Below, one piece after another: positions 1-9,207 of a stretch of DNA of 64,000 nt (positions are counted from its first letter, which is position 1; every line of letters begins with the position of its first letter). The position numbers and the translations under genes were made by a program. The notes below the pieces were generated by a model. It did not search any database. It was not told the origin of the DNA and was given only the letters and a program-made list of their open reading frames with translations. This stretch comes from Verrucomicrobiota bacterium (lineage in GTDB: Bacteria; Verrucomicrobiota; Verrucomicrobiia; Chthoniobacterales; Terrimicrobiaceae): contig JAPLTF010000063.1 in NCBI GenBank assembly GCA_026398275.1, forward strand, positions 1 to 64,000, written 5' to 3'.

Positions 1-160
1 AGATGCCGCATCGTCGCACGAACGCGCTCCAGGGAACGATCCCGCCGTAGGGCGTCAGCGCGTCCCCGCTCATGCTCAGCCGCACGGTCCCGCCTGCCGT
101 TGGAAACACAAAAGTCTCTTCACCCTGCGGGTGAACCCTCAATGCTCTCGTTTTCTTCAT
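1..160 (-). CDS. IS1380-type transposase, N-terminal fragment (runs off the left edge)
   Basis: An uninterrupted reading frame begins with ATG at 160 and runs leftwards off the window for 53 codons. The peptide starts MKKTRALRVHPQGEETF and contains LTPYGGIVPWSAFVRRCGI. A 'LT-(P/S)-(F/Y/H)-GG' stretch followed by a short helix near residues 35-53 is how IS1380-family DDE transposases usually begin. Only the N-terminus is visible, so the catalytic residues cannot be checked. I could not fix the terminal inverted repeat of the element in the 275 bp between this start and the next gene. The family call comes from memory of the N-terminal motif and could be another IS4-clan transposase. Confidence 0.6.
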   Translation of the reverse strand, partial: MKKTRALRVHPQGEETFVFPTAGGTVRLSMSGDALTPYGGIVPWSAFVRRCGI

Positions 161-435
161 CAATCCCCATACTACCAGCGCGTTGCGCTCACTTCACCTC
201 TTCTCAACTGCTGAAATTAGGTTAATGTTTTCGTTCGGGGTCATGACTGTCTTTTCAAGTAATCGAAATTCTCAGCAAATCCGGCGCAGCCATGACGGAC
301 CGCGGGCGTCGTTGTTGAGAGGAAGAATGGGATTAATGGGGACGATGAGACCAAGGAAGGCGACCGTTGTATTTCCTAGAGGCTGCCATCCCATCAAACA
401 AACGCCCCATTCGTTAACCTATTACCAGTCTCTGA
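161..435. other. Non-coding stretch between the transposase start and the MFS gene end
   Basis: No convincing gene was found in these 275 bp. The stretch should hold the upstream end of the insertion element and the 3' flank of the MFS gene. A GTTAAC-containing sequence near 412-425 superficially resembles the operator boxes seen elsewhere in the window, but it lacks the fixed downstream TTG. No clear terminator hairpin was recognised. Confidence 0.5.
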
Positions 436-2901
436 TTAACCCGGTCGGGAGGGTTCGTTTTGAGCTTTTTTGTCATAGGTGGCCATCAGACTGGTGAGGA
501 TGTGAATGCCAAGGAGGATGTCGGCGGAATCCCGGGCGTCGCGGCCATGGATCATCCAGGGCTCATCGAGAATCTTGAGATACCATACCGTGATACCGGC
601 CTGGCGGTCGCATTCCATCAGGTTCAGCATGGCCTGATCGGCGTCAAGAGTGAGTTGGAGGCGGTGGATAAACTGGATCAGATGCAGCCCGAGGTGAAGG
701 AGGAGGCCGGAACATTTCGGGATGTCATCCCTTTCGTATGCAGCCTCCAATTCCTCAATCGATTCGAGTTGGCGGAGCGCTCGCGGGAAATGTTTTTTGA
801 TCCTCCGGGCGAGGCGACCGAGCGCCTTGGATGCACCGGTTCCAGAGGTTTCGCGGTCAAGGATCAGTAGTTGATAAAAAACTTCGCGCTCTCCGAGGAG
901 ATCTCCCAGAGCCAAGGAAAGCGCCTGTTTGAGCGCACGGCTTTCGGTCTCACGCATCTGGGGGATGATCCGATAAGCGGCCGACAACTCACCCAGCAGC
1001 GCAAGCGCCTCGCTGCTGACGGCCAGCAATTTGCTGTCGCGCGTTTCCTTCATGAGGTCGAGGATGCCGAGAATGGCCCGTCGTTCCCCTATGACTCCGA
1101 GCGCCCGCACACTTTCGATGACAACTTCGCGGTCTGCGGATGTCAGTTGGCCGATGAGAGCATCCACGGCGCGGGGATCGGCCGCTTGACGGAGGGCTCG
1201 ACAGATTTGCGGTGCTATCAGGGCTGCGGGGTCATAGAGGCGGGCCAGCAGCGCATCCACGGCCTGCGGCGACCCGATGGAACCGAGCGCCTCGACCGCC
1301 TCTTCCTGCAAGTCGAGCGAGGGGTCGTCCAACTTTGCCACGAGATCGGGGACAGCAAGACGTGTGCGAGTGCCACCAAGTTTGCGGGCCGCACCGGCCC
1401 GTTCCCGCCGCGTGGCTCCGGTGGTCATAAGGCTGATATTGTAAAAATTACGAACCACCTGAACCGGACTTGTCAGCAACATTTCGGAGACGGCCGCATT
1501 GAATGGCATCTCACCCTCCGGCATGCGAACGCTGAGAAGAACCGGCAGGGCCACCCCCCACGCCACCACCAAAAATATGAGAATCTGCACATGATAGAAT
1601 GAAAACTCGATCCCGCCCGGCAAATCCCAGCCGATCGGGTGGGCCGTGAACCAGTCCATCACGACGCCACCCGCCAACGGACCCAGCGCGGCGAGCAGGC
1701 CGATCAGGCACGCATGCACCGCCATCCACATGGTCCGGCCGGAGGCTTCCGACAACACGCCCAAAAGCCGGATCTGGCAGAGGCCAACGCCCGAGAAGAG
1801 CGCTCCTCCTGCAATACTCGTTAAAAAGATTACGAAGGTCACGCTGGAGACCTTGTAGCCGGCAAACTCGTAAAATCCTTCCCCGATAAAAAAATATCCC
1901 AGCATGCTGAGCGGTGCCGTCAGAAAGAGGAGGCCGGCTGAAATGCGCGAACCCACACGGTCGATCAACCGTCCGAGGAAGTAGCTAGACACCACCGAAC
2001 CGACGGCTCCCGCTACCGTGAGGGCCGCCAGTTCGGAGTAGCTCAGACCGAATTCTTTCTTGAGGTAAACGATGCCGAAGGTTCCCACCATGGCAAACCC
2101 GAAGCTCCACACGCCGACGGCCAGCGTCAACCGCCGGAAGGCCTCACTGCGCACCGGGGCCAGCAGGCGTCCCCAGATCGATGTCCCTTTCTGGACAACG
2201 GCGCGGGCGGGTTCCGGAACTCCGAGGTGGATGATGATGTCAAGCAGTCCCAAAACCGCCGCCAGCGCAAAGACGACCGCAAAACCGGCGAGGCTCGCGG
2301 ACTGTTGGCGTCCATCATAGGAATCCAGCAAAAAGCCCGCCAGCCAGAGGCCGCCCAATGAAACTGCCGTGATCACGCTCTGCCGGTTTCCCCAAAACTT
2401 CCCGCTCGATCGGCCGGGGATCAGATCGGTCATCCAACTCAGCCAGGGCGCTCCGCTCGCGTTGCCGAGCAATTCGCTCAGGGTCACGGCCAGCACGACC
2501 ACCACGGGAATCCATGGCTCGCCGGTGTGCGCAACCAACGCGAGGCCGGCTGGAATGAACCACAAGGCGCGGTGCGACAAGGCCAGGGCGGCCCAGACCC
2601 GCTTGCGCGAGCCCATGGCTTCGGCCAGCATCGCCCCCGGAATCTGCGCAGCCATGCTGGTCAACCTCACCGCGGTGATCAACCCGATGAGCACACCACT
2701 GGCACCGAGCGCCTCCATAAACATCGTTAGGGGCAGTCCGACGGAGAGCGACATCCAGAGCATCCCGAGCGACCCTGCGAAAATGCTCAGTCTCATCGAC
2801 CGGGCAACTTGCCGATGGGAAAGTGCTTCCGACGGCCCGGTGGCTGATGGTTCTTCTTTATTCACAAAGTCTGGCTGATGCGCTTTTCCTGTTTTCCTCA
2901 T
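436..2901 (-). CDS. MFS transporter with C-terminal HEAT-repeat domain
   Basis: This 821-aa protein starts with ATG at 2901. Residues about 35-460 hold around twelve hydrophobic segments with MFS features, including the loop after TM2 (EAMGSRKRVW, 94-103) and the repeated signature in the second half (GRLIDRVGSR, 310-319). Residues about 498-675 are not membrane-like. They form about five HEAT/Armadillo-type helical repeats, for example RTRLAVPDLVAKLDDPSL and EEAVEALGSIGSPQAVDALL, followed by a helical tail. Its place at the end of the xylosidase operon suggests uptake of an oligosaccharide, but the substrate is inferred from context only. A cytoplasmic repeat domain on an MFS carrier is unusual and could recruit a partner enzyme or regulator. 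Confidence 0.85.
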   Translation of the reverse strand: MRKTGKAHQPDFVNKEEPSATGPSEALSHRQVARSMRLSIFAGSLGMLWMSLSVGLPLTMFMEALGASGVLIGLITAVRLTSMAAQIPGAMLAEAMGSRKRVWAALALSHRALWFIPAGLALVAHTGEPWIPVVVVLAVTLSELLGNASGAPWLSWMTDLIPGRSSGKFWGNRQSVITAVSLGGLWLAGFLLDSYDGRQQSASLAGFAVVFALAAVLGLLDIIIHLGVPEPARAVVQKGTSIWGRLLAPVRSEAFRRLTLAVGVWSFGFAMVGTFGIVYLKKEFGLSYSELAALTVAGAVGSVVSSYFLGRLIDRVGSRISAGLLFLTAPLSMLGYFFIGEGFYEFAGYKVSSVTFVIFLTSIAGGALFSGVGLCQIRLLGVLSEASGRTMWMAVHACLIGLLAALGPLAGGVVMDWFTAHPIGWDLPGGIEFSFYHVQILIFLVVAWGVALPVLLSVRMPEGEMPFNAAVSEMLLTSPVQVVRNFYNISLMTTGATRRERAGAARKLGGTRTRLAVPDLVAKLDDPSLDLQEEAVEALGSIGSPQAVDALLARLYDPAALIAPQICRALRQAADPRAVDALIGQLTSADREVVIESVRALGVIGERRAILGILDLMKETRDSKLLAVSSEALALLGELSAAYRIIPQMRETESRALKQALSLALGDLLGEREVFYQLLILDRETSGTGASKALGRLARRIKKHFPRALRQLESIEELEAAYERDDIPKCSGLLLHLGLHLIQFIHRLQLTLDADQAMLNLMECDRQAGITVWYLKILDEPWMIHGRDARDSADILLGIHILTSLMATYDKKAQNEPSRPG

Positions 2902-3082
2902 TCGAAAGCAATGATTCGGAGTTTACTGAGGAAAGCAGGAAGGCAGGAAACAAAAGCCGTTGGGCAGAAAATTTCTTGCAGGCATCGTCCTCTACACAGG
3001 CGCCCAGCTTGTGCCCTTGCCGACACCCTGGGCGAATTGAGAACAATCAAGAAAACTCAAATCCCGGGATCCCATCTGCTTT

Positions 3083-4165
3083 TCAGGGGTTGGGCAGCTC
3101 AGACCGCTCGTAGAGAAATGCGGACAACCGGTCGAGATAGGCCAGGGCCGCACGGTGGCGCGCCTGAAGATCGGCCAGGCCGTTGATCCCGCTCTCTGCC
3201 ATCAGCGCATCGAAGTGCGGGCGATAGCGTCGGCGCAAGACGTTGTCCCCGTCGTTTGCGATGGCGCTGTGGTAGGCATAATGCAGGAAATGCACGTAAA
3301 GGAACGCCTCCCTCGCGTATCCTGTCGAGACCATGCGATCGATGCCCGCGAGCGACTTGCTAAGAATCAACGGATCGAGTTCGAAGCTGCCAAAGTATTC
3401 GGTGCGGAACACGCTGCGGGCGTCCTCCTGCATCGCAGGCAGGATGCGGACATGCCGTTCGACCTGTTCCGCCGTCAGGTCGGCGCTGCCGAGCAACCCC
3501 AGCAACTCCTCGTGCAGATCTCGCCGGCCGTAGCCCGCAAGGATGTCGCCGGCATATTGAATGCACCGGCGCATGGTTGGGTTGATGCAGGCGGCAATGG
3601 GCAGCAACGCCGCGATGTTTCGCAGACCCAGGATGAACCCGAGGTGATGCGGCAAGGCGTCGGTGCCTCTTGCGTCCTTGGCCCAGGTGAGTTTCCCCAC
3701 CGCATTGCCGCGAACCCATTCCAGTCGCTGCCGAACGTGTTCTGCGCGGTGGTAGCGAGCCTGAACCGCCGCACACGTCCGGGCGAGCTGCCCATCCACG
3801 TCGGCGAGGACGCATCCCTTGAAAAAGTTATGAGCATCGTAGGGGTTCCCGAGCAGACGTTCGGGATCGGCGATGGCGTCAATGTTGCTCGGTGATGGCT
3901 CCAGCACGACGCCCTCGTAGCGCAACTTCTGGTGCCTGATCGTCTCGTGCGGGTCGGCGAAGTAGATCGTGACGTCGACGTCCGAGGCGTCATCCCACGG
4001 CTCGTCGTCCTGCATCCACACGGTGGAGCCCCGCAGCAAGGCACCGCGAAAGGAGTGGAAGGACGGGGCCTTCTCCTCCACCCAGTGCCGGGCTGCCCGT
4101 TTGGCGTCGGAGACACGAAGGAGAGGCAAACCGGGCTTCTGAAAATGCTGTGTGGTCATAATCAT
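3083..4165 (-). CDS. Nucleotidyltransferase-superfamily protein, function unknown
   Basis: This 360-aa soluble protein starts with ATG at 4165; an in-frame ATG two codons later is equally possible. Residues 45-66 read RGSTVW...SDVDVTI, which matches the pol-beta nucleotidyltransferase pattern GS-x(n)-DxD, with G46-S47 and D62/D64 as likely nucleotide and metal ligands. The rest, about residues 110-355, is helical and not recognised; it could be a HEPN-like or substrate-binding domain. The gene lies 54 bp downstream of the creatininase-family gene on the same strand, so it is probably cotranscribed with the sugar operon. No sugar-related role can be read from the sequence. It could be an aminoglycoside-type nucleotidyltransferase or a stand-alone regulator. 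Confidence 0.6.
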   Translation of the reverse strand: MIMTTQHFQKPGLPLLRVSDAKRAARHWVEEKAPSFHSFRGALLRGSTVWMQDDEPWDDASDVDVTIYFADPHETIRHQKLRYEGVVLEPSPSNIDAIADPERLLGNPYDAHNFFKGCVLADVDGQLARTCAAVQARYHRAEHVRQRLEWVRGNAVGKLTWAKDARGTDALPHHLGFILGLRNIAALLPIAACINPTMRRCIQYAGDILAGYGRRDLHEELLGLLGSADLTAEQVERHVRILPAMQEDARSVFRTEYFGSFELDPLILSKSLAGIDRMVSTGYAREAFLYVHFLHYAYHSAIANDGDNVLRRRYRPHFDALMAESGINGLADLQARHRAALAYLDRLSAFLYERSELPNP

Positions 4166-4219
4166 GCACGAGCAACAGATTCGCCTTCGCGGTAGATGGG
4201 ATTTATCTCGTGTCTCATG

Positions 4220-5113
4220 CTAATCATGTTCGTCTCGTTCCTTATCCGCCCGTTGCCAATGTCCCTGCACCATGGTGTAAGCCGGATGACGATACCAATC
4301 CGGATGCTCGAGCCGGTGCCGGGTATCCCGAACGACCAGAGCGGCACAATGGTTGATTGCCAGCAGGCCTTGTTCGGGAGTTGCATCCTGTGGTGCGTGC
4401 TGGCCACCAACGCCGACCAGCGGTTCGCCTTTGGCAGGCAGCGTCGAGAGGTCAACAGTTTGCGGATAAAGCGCCATGAGGTTCGATGTTTCCCATCCGC
4501 CTCCATGATCCCCGACATTCCAATTTTCCTCCAGTTGCCCCCGGAGTGTGGGCTCACTGAAAGCCCAAGGCAGCAAATTGCCGGAAGAGCCTGCAGGCCG
4601 GGCCGGATTGAGGAATCGCGTCTGGGCAAATTGGTGCACCGCCGCCAGCGCATGGCCGATCAGCGGGTAATGCCCCGCTATCAACACGCCGACTTTGAAC
4701 TCGAGGATTTCTGCGAATTCGAGGATGTTAAACAGCGCCCGTTGGTAACGTTCATTGGCGGCCCGCACCTGTTCCTCCCGGTCGGCCAAGACAAAGTTTT
4801 CCACCGGCAAAGCCATTTCACGGGCGATGCCGGCCCTGTCGTTCTCGATCCATCCGGTCGTTTCGTGCAGCGGCGAAAAATACCAGAGCGGCGGCAAAAC
4901 GAGTCCCCCGCCTTCCTGCGCCGCCCGGATGGCGATTCCCTCGGCCTGCAGCGTATCCGCCCCCAGCGGGTTGTGCGGGCCATGCCATTCCAGATTCCCC
5001 AGCGGGATATAGGCAACCGGAGTGGCTTCGCGCCGTTGAACGATTTGCGCGGGGCGCAACATCTGGTAGCGAACCTCGGGTTCGGCCAGCGAAAAGGCGG
5101 GTTTTGTGCTCAT
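4220..5113 (-). CDS. Creatininase-family amidohydrolase
   Basis: I place the start at ATG 5113, which overlaps the upstream stop as ATGA and gives 297 aa; a longer frame would need a TTG start at 5128. Residues 39-54 (GNLEWHGPHNPLGADT) carry the family metal ligands E42, H44 and D53 with the same spacing as E34/H36/D45 of creatininase. Later motifs are GHYPLIG (H148) and GDHGGGWETS (202-210). In creatininase the motif after H120 supplies another metal-binding Glu (HYE); here it is HYP, so one ligand differs. Family members hydrolyse cyclic or linear amides such as creatinine or formamidopyrimidines. The coupling to GH120 and GH3 suggests a sugar-linked amide or lactone substrate, which is inference. 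Confidence 0.85.
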   Translation of the reverse strand: MSTKPAFSLAEPEVRYQMLRPAQIVQRREATPVAYIPLGNLEWHGPHNPLGADTLQAEGIAIRAAQEGGGLVLPPLWYFSPLHETTGWIENDRAGIAREMALPVENFVLADREEQVRAANERYQRALFNILEFAEILEFKVGVLIAGHYPLIGHALAAVHQFAQTRFLNPARPAGSSGNLLPWAFSEPTLRGQLEENWNVGDHGGGWETSNLMALYPQTVDLSTLPAKGEPLVGVGGQHAPQDATPEQGLLAINHCAALVVRDTRHRLEHPDWYRHPAYTMVQGHWQRADKERDEHD

Positions 5114-6852
5114 GCGGGAAGAGGCCAAATCCGAAGGGAAATTTCTCCGAGGGTCGTCTGCTCCGCGAACGGGCCGGGCGCGACTCGCGATGACCCGCGG
5201 GGCCGCCCGAAATAATCGGTATCGAAGCGCACGGGTTGGCCGTCCGCCGATTCAAACGGAAGGCCGGGGATGGCAGCGCGTCCGAGCCTTTCCGTAGTGA
5301 TCAGGTCGAGGGAACCGGATGCGCCTGCGTCGTAGTGGAAGTGCAGATGGCGACCCTCTTTTCCGTCACTCAACCCGGGAGTTCCTTTGAGCGAAACGTT
5401 GCCTTCGAGCAAAACCGGCAACGGGGCTTCGCGGTAGCTTTCAAGATCCTCGAGGTCGAAGAGGATATTGTTGATAAAGCGGTCGTCGCCGAATGGGAGG
5501 CCATTCATTCCGCCGAGTTCAGTGGAGTGGGGGCGGAGCCAGGGAGTCAGGCGACCTTCTTTCGGGGAATGGAACGCCCAGATTCTCCCCGCAAACAGGT
5601 TATGCACGTAGGCGCCGCCTTGGGAGCGGTCAATAAGGTTCAATTTCGAGAGAAAAATATTGTGATCCACGACGAAGGGCCCGTGGTTCACTTCAAGGCT
5701 CAGATCTTCACGATTTTCGTGAAGGAGATTGCAGGTGACGCGCGTGCCCTGGGTCATCCAATCGAGCCAGATGCCGGTGTGGGCGCGGAAGATCTGGTTC
5801 CGGGCAATGAGGACATCGACGGCACCGTGAAATTTGATTCCGCCCTGCTCGGCTCCGTCAAAATTCTTCTGCTGGTGGATGTCGTGAATCAGGTTGTCGG
5901 TGACCTCACTGAAGATCGCGCCCAGGCTGCCGACAATGCCGGCCTGCTCGCAGTGGTGGATGTGATTTTTTCGGACGATGTGATGGCCAACATTCTCTTT
6001 TTTCCAGTCCGCCGCCCATGCGCGCTGGATGGTTTCGATGTAACCCTCCGCCGTGTCGGCCGCTTTGTTGTCAAATTCGTCGCCGTATTTTCCCAAGGCA
6101 ATCCCAGTGCATCGGGAGTGTGAGACCTCGTTGTTCTCGATGATCCAACCCTTGCTCCAGTTCGTGCCGATCAGTCCGATTTGCTCGGCAGTCGGCGGCG
6201 CCCAGGGAGTCGCCGCCTGGCTCATCACAAAGCCGCGCACGGTGAGGAAATCGATCCCGGGCTTATCGGGATAAAAAACCGTCCGGCGTGCGTTGACCTC
6301 CACCAGCGCCTCATTCGGATTCACCCCGGGGCACCTCACCCAGATCGTCGTCACGCCATCCTGAACCTCCGCATGCCAGAGATTCTGCGAGCACGGATGA
6401 TAAACCATAGCGGCGGCCCAACTGGTGGATTGGGGTAACTCCACGCCGTTGATGTAAACCGCCCCGCTGTGATGGACGCCACCCTTTGCAAAAAACCAAT
6501 CGCCGCAAAGAGGATCGGCGAACGGATTGAAACCGTGAAAAAACGCGTCCGGGACAGAGGCGGACCAGACATCGCGTCCGGCTTTTGTCCAACCCGTGAC
6601 AATTTCTGAGCCCTTGATTTCCACGCGCTCGCCGGGTGCCGCCTGATAAACGATCCGGCGGGCGTCGGACTCTCCACCACATGGTGGATTGACGCGCTCG
6701 CGATAGACGCCCGCGTGGACGGTGATCGTGTCCCCTGGTTGGGCAACGCGGGCGGCGGCCATGATGGTTAAAAACGGTTTCTCGGACGTGCCGGCATTGG
6801 AGTCGTCACCCTTGAGTGCGCAGACGTGAAATTCAGAGGGTGGCTTGGGCAT
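5110..6852 (-). CDS. GH120 beta-xylosidase
   Basis: This 580-aa right-handed beta-helix protein starts with ATG at 6852. The N-terminus (HVCALKGDDSNAGT, then DTITVHAGVYRERV) and the block ATPWAPPTAEQIGLIGTNWS (213-232) match what I recall of the GH120 beta-xylosidase XylC of Thermoanaerobacterium saccharolyticum. In that enzyme the nucleophile is D382 and the acid/base E405. The equivalents here are D364 in GIWLDWMTQG and E387 in LSLEVNHGP, with exactly the same 23-residue spacing. There is no signal peptide, so it should act in the cytoplasm on imported xylo-oligosaccharides. It lies 9 bp after the GH3 gene and overlaps the creatininase gene by 4 bp. GH120 is a small family, which makes this assignment useful. 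Confidence 0.92.
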   Translation of the reverse strand: MPKPPSEFHVCALKGDDSNAGTSEKPFLTIMAAARVAQPGDTITVHAGVYRERVNPPCGGESDARRIVYQAAPGERVEIKGSEIVTGWTKAGRDVWSASVPDAFFHGFNPFADPLCGDWFFAKGGVHHSGAVYINGVELPQSTSWAAAMVYHPCSQNLWHAEVQDGVTTIWVRCPGVNPNEALVEVNARRTVFYPDKPGIDFLTVRGFVMSQAATPWAPPTAEQIGLIGTNWSKGWIIENNEVSHSRCTGIALGKYGDEFDNKAADTAEGYIETIQRAWAADWKKENVGHHIVRKNHIHHCEQAGIVGSLGAIFSEVTDNLIHDIHQQKNFDGAEQGGIKFHGAVDVLIARNQIFRAHTGIWLDWMTQGTRVTCNLLHENREDLSLEVNHGPFVVDHNIFLSKLNLIDRSQGGAYVHNLFAGRIWAFHSPKEGRLTPWLRPHSTELGGMNGLPFGDDRFINNILFDLEDLESYREAPLPVLLEGNVSLKGTPGLSDGKEGRHLHFHYDAGASGSLDLITTERLGRAAIPGLPFESADGQPVRFDTDYFGRPRGSSRVAPGPFAEQTTLGEISLRIWPLPA

Positions 6853-6861
6853 GGTGGGGTT

Positions 6862-9195
6862 TTACGGAGAAGGCTGGCACACGAGCTCCAGCAGATCGAT
6901 ATGAGTCGAAGCGGTATCCCCGCTGTTCGGTCCGGTGAAGAGCGTGAAGGTGCCGGGATCGGTGCGTTCGGTGCCTGAGGCGTCGTGGTAGGCAAACGCG
7001 CGCGGGGCAATCGTGATGCAGGCGGTGACGGTTTCGCCCGGTGAAGCTTCGACCCGGGCCCAGCCGGCGAGGCGGATGCGGGGAAGCGCGACGGCGGCGA
7101 ATTCGTCGCGCAGATAACACTGCACGACCGTGCTGCCGGGGCGTGCGCCGGTGTTGGTGACCTTCACTTCCACGGTGACCGTCTCGCCGATGGATGCGGA
7201 TTCCGGTGCGGTCGGTGTGGCGTAGGCCCACTCGGTGTAGCCAAGGCCGAAGCCAAACGGGAACGCGATCTTCGTGTCGCGGAATGCGTATTCGCGGGCG
7301 AGGCCGAGGGGACGCTGGTTGTAATGAACCGGAAGGCTGCCCGTGGTGAGCGGGAGCGTGAAGGCGAGGCGTCCGCGCGGTTCGCAAAGGCCGAGCAGGA
7401 CGCGGGCGAGTGCGCTTCCGCGGGCCTCGCCGCATTCCCAGAGATCCACGATGGCATCGGCGAGCGGCACGACTTCGCCGAGCGCGAGGGCGCGGCCGTG
7501 GCAGAGCACGACCACCACGGGGGTGCCGGTCGCGACGACGGCGCGGAGCAACTCGAGTTGGTTGCCGACCAGACCGACATCATCGCGGTCGCCCCGGCGG
7601 GCGGGGCTGTAGTTTTCTCCCGCGCAATGTTTGCTATCGCCGAGGCAGAGGATGGCGACATCGGCGTTGCGGGCTGCCTCGACCGCCTCCGCGATCCCGG
7701 CGGCTTCGGCCTCGAGCGGCAGGACTTGGGCGCGTTCGTCGGCGAAGAGTGCAGCGGTGGACGGATCGACATCCATGCGCTGCAAGGTGGTGAGTCCTTG
7801 GTTCGCTGTCTCTGCCAGGTAGGTCGGGGCGACGTCGTCTTTGGTCGTGAGCCGGCATCCGGGCACGACGGCCAGTGCGACCTCTGCGGGCAGTGCGGCA
7901 CGCAGGCCTTCGGCGATGGTGACCCGCGCGGGCCGGTCGTCGCCGAGTTGTTTCAGCGCCGCATGGGGCCCGAGCAAGGCCACGCGCTTGAGCTTGGACG
8001 GATCGAGCGGGAGGAGGTGCTTCTCGTTTTTCAGCAGGATCACCGAGGCCAGTGCGGCTTCTTCGGCCAAGGCGTGATGGGCGGGAGCGCCGGTTGTGGC
8101 TGCGGCCCGGTCCGCATCGGGATACGGATTTTCAAAGAGCCCGAGCTGGAATTTCAATTCGAGCACTTTCAGCACGGCGGCATCCACGCGTGCGCGGATT
8201 TCCGGATCGTCCATGAGCGGGATGAGGTGCGGGAAATTGTTTAGCTCGGGCAGGTCCATATCCACGCCGGCTTCGAGGGCGAGGCGGGCGGCCGCGGTGG
8301 GGCATTCGGCAATCGCATGCGGGTCGTGAAGATTATTTATCCCGCCGTAGTCGGCGGTGACCAATCCCTGGAACCCCCACTTCTCGCGCAGGACCTCGTG
8401 CAGCAGCCAGCGGTTGGCATGGCAGGGTGTGCCGTCGATTTCCGGGTAGGCGGGCATGACGGCTGCGACCCCGGCCTCGACGGCATCGCGGAACGGCGGG
8501 AGGATTTCGTTGAGCAGGGCGGTGCGTCCGAAGTTGACCGTGCCCATCTGGCGTCCGCCGTCGCTCTGCGCAAAGCCGGCAAAATGTTTCACCGTGGCGG
8601 CGATGTGTCCGGGCTGCGGGCCGTCGGGGCCGCCTTGCAGTCCGCGCACGGCGGCGGCGACCATGGCTCCGGCGAGCATCGGATCTTCGCTGAAACTTTC
8701 GCACGAACGCCCCCAGCGCGGGTCGCGCGCCAGATCGGCCACCGGCGTGTGGGCCAGCGAACCACCGCGGGACTGACACTCGACTCCGACAGCGCCGTAG
8801 CAGCGCTCGACCAGATCCGGATCCCATGTCGAGCCCATCGAGGGAGGTTCCGGCATGGCGGTGGCGCCGATGGCGACATGGCCCCACGCGCACTCCTCGC
8901 AGAAGAGCGCCGGGATGCCCATGCGTGTGTTTTCGACGAAGTGACGCTGGATCAAGTTCACCCAAGCAACCCCTGTGGCCGGCGGATGCCCCATGTTCAC
9001 ATAGCTGATCGTGCCGAGGCCGTTGGCAAAGGCCGCTTTCATGGCGTTGTCCAACTCCGGATCCGCGCCGCTGCGCAGCGCATACGGCATGATCCAACCG
9101 CCGAGTTGGGCGATTTTTTCTTCGGGTGTCAGGTGGGTGAGAAGGTCTGCCGCCCGGTCACGGTGCGCGAGGGTTTTGTTTTGATGGGGTTTCAT
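6862..9195 (-). CDS. GH3 glycoside hydrolase (beta-xylosidase or beta-glucosidase type)
   Basis: This 777-aa protein has the usual three-part GH3 layout: a TIM barrel (about 10-360), an alpha/beta sandwich (about 380-590) and a C-terminal fibronectin III-like domain (about 640-765, beginning PFGFGLGYTEWAYATP). The substrate-binding motif KHF is at 203-205. The expected nucleophile is D282 in GLVTADYGGI. DPRWGR at 158-163 is another family hallmark. No signal peptide is present, so it should work inside the cell. It is immediately followed by the GH120 gene, which points to xylo-oligosaccharides as substrate; GH3 members also cleave glucosides, arabinosides and N-acetylhexosaminides. Start is ATG at 9195. 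Confidence 0.93.
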   Translation of the reverse strand: MKPHQNKTLAHRDRAADLLTHLTPEEKIAQLGGWIMPYALRSGADPELDNAMKAAFANGLGTISYVNMGHPPATGVAWVNLIQRHFVENTRMGIPALFCEECAWGHVAIGATAMPEPPSMGSTWDPDLVERCYGAVGVECQSRGGSLAHTPVADLARDPRWGRSCESFSEDPMLAGAMVAAAVRGLQGGPDGPQPGHIAATVKHFAGFAQSDGGRQMGTVNFGRTALLNEILPPFRDAVEAGVAAVMPAYPEIDGTPCHANRWLLHEVLREKWGFQGLVTADYGGINNLHDPHAIAECPTAAARLALEAGVDMDLPELNNFPHLIPLMDDPEIRARVDAAVLKVLELKFQLGLFENPYPDADRAAATTGAPAHHALAEEAALASVILLKNEKHLLPLDPSKLKRVALLGPHAALKQLGDDRPARVTIAEGLRAALPAEVALAVVPGCRLTTKDDVAPTYLAETANQGLTTLQRMDVDPSTAALFADERAQVLPLEAEAAGIAEAVEAARNADVAILCLGDSKHCAGENYSPARRGDRDDVGLVGNQLELLRAVVATGTPVVVVLCHGRALALGEVVPLADAIVDLWECGEARGSALARVLLGLCEPRGRLAFTLPLTTGSLPVHYNQRPLGLAREYAFRDTKIAFPFGFGLGYTEWAYATPTAPESASIGETVTVEVKVTNTGARPGSTVVQCYLRDEFAAVALPRIRLAGWARVEASPGETVTACITIAPRAFAYHDASGTERTDPGTFTLFTGPNSGDTASTHIDLLELVCQPSP

Positions 9196-9207
9196 TGGAA
9201 AATCGCG

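Noticed and set aside
412-425. GTTAACCTATTACC as a possible seventh operator box.
   Set aside because: The spacing inside the motif is off by one and there is no TTG 11 nt downstream; it also lies at the 3' side of the MFS gene.
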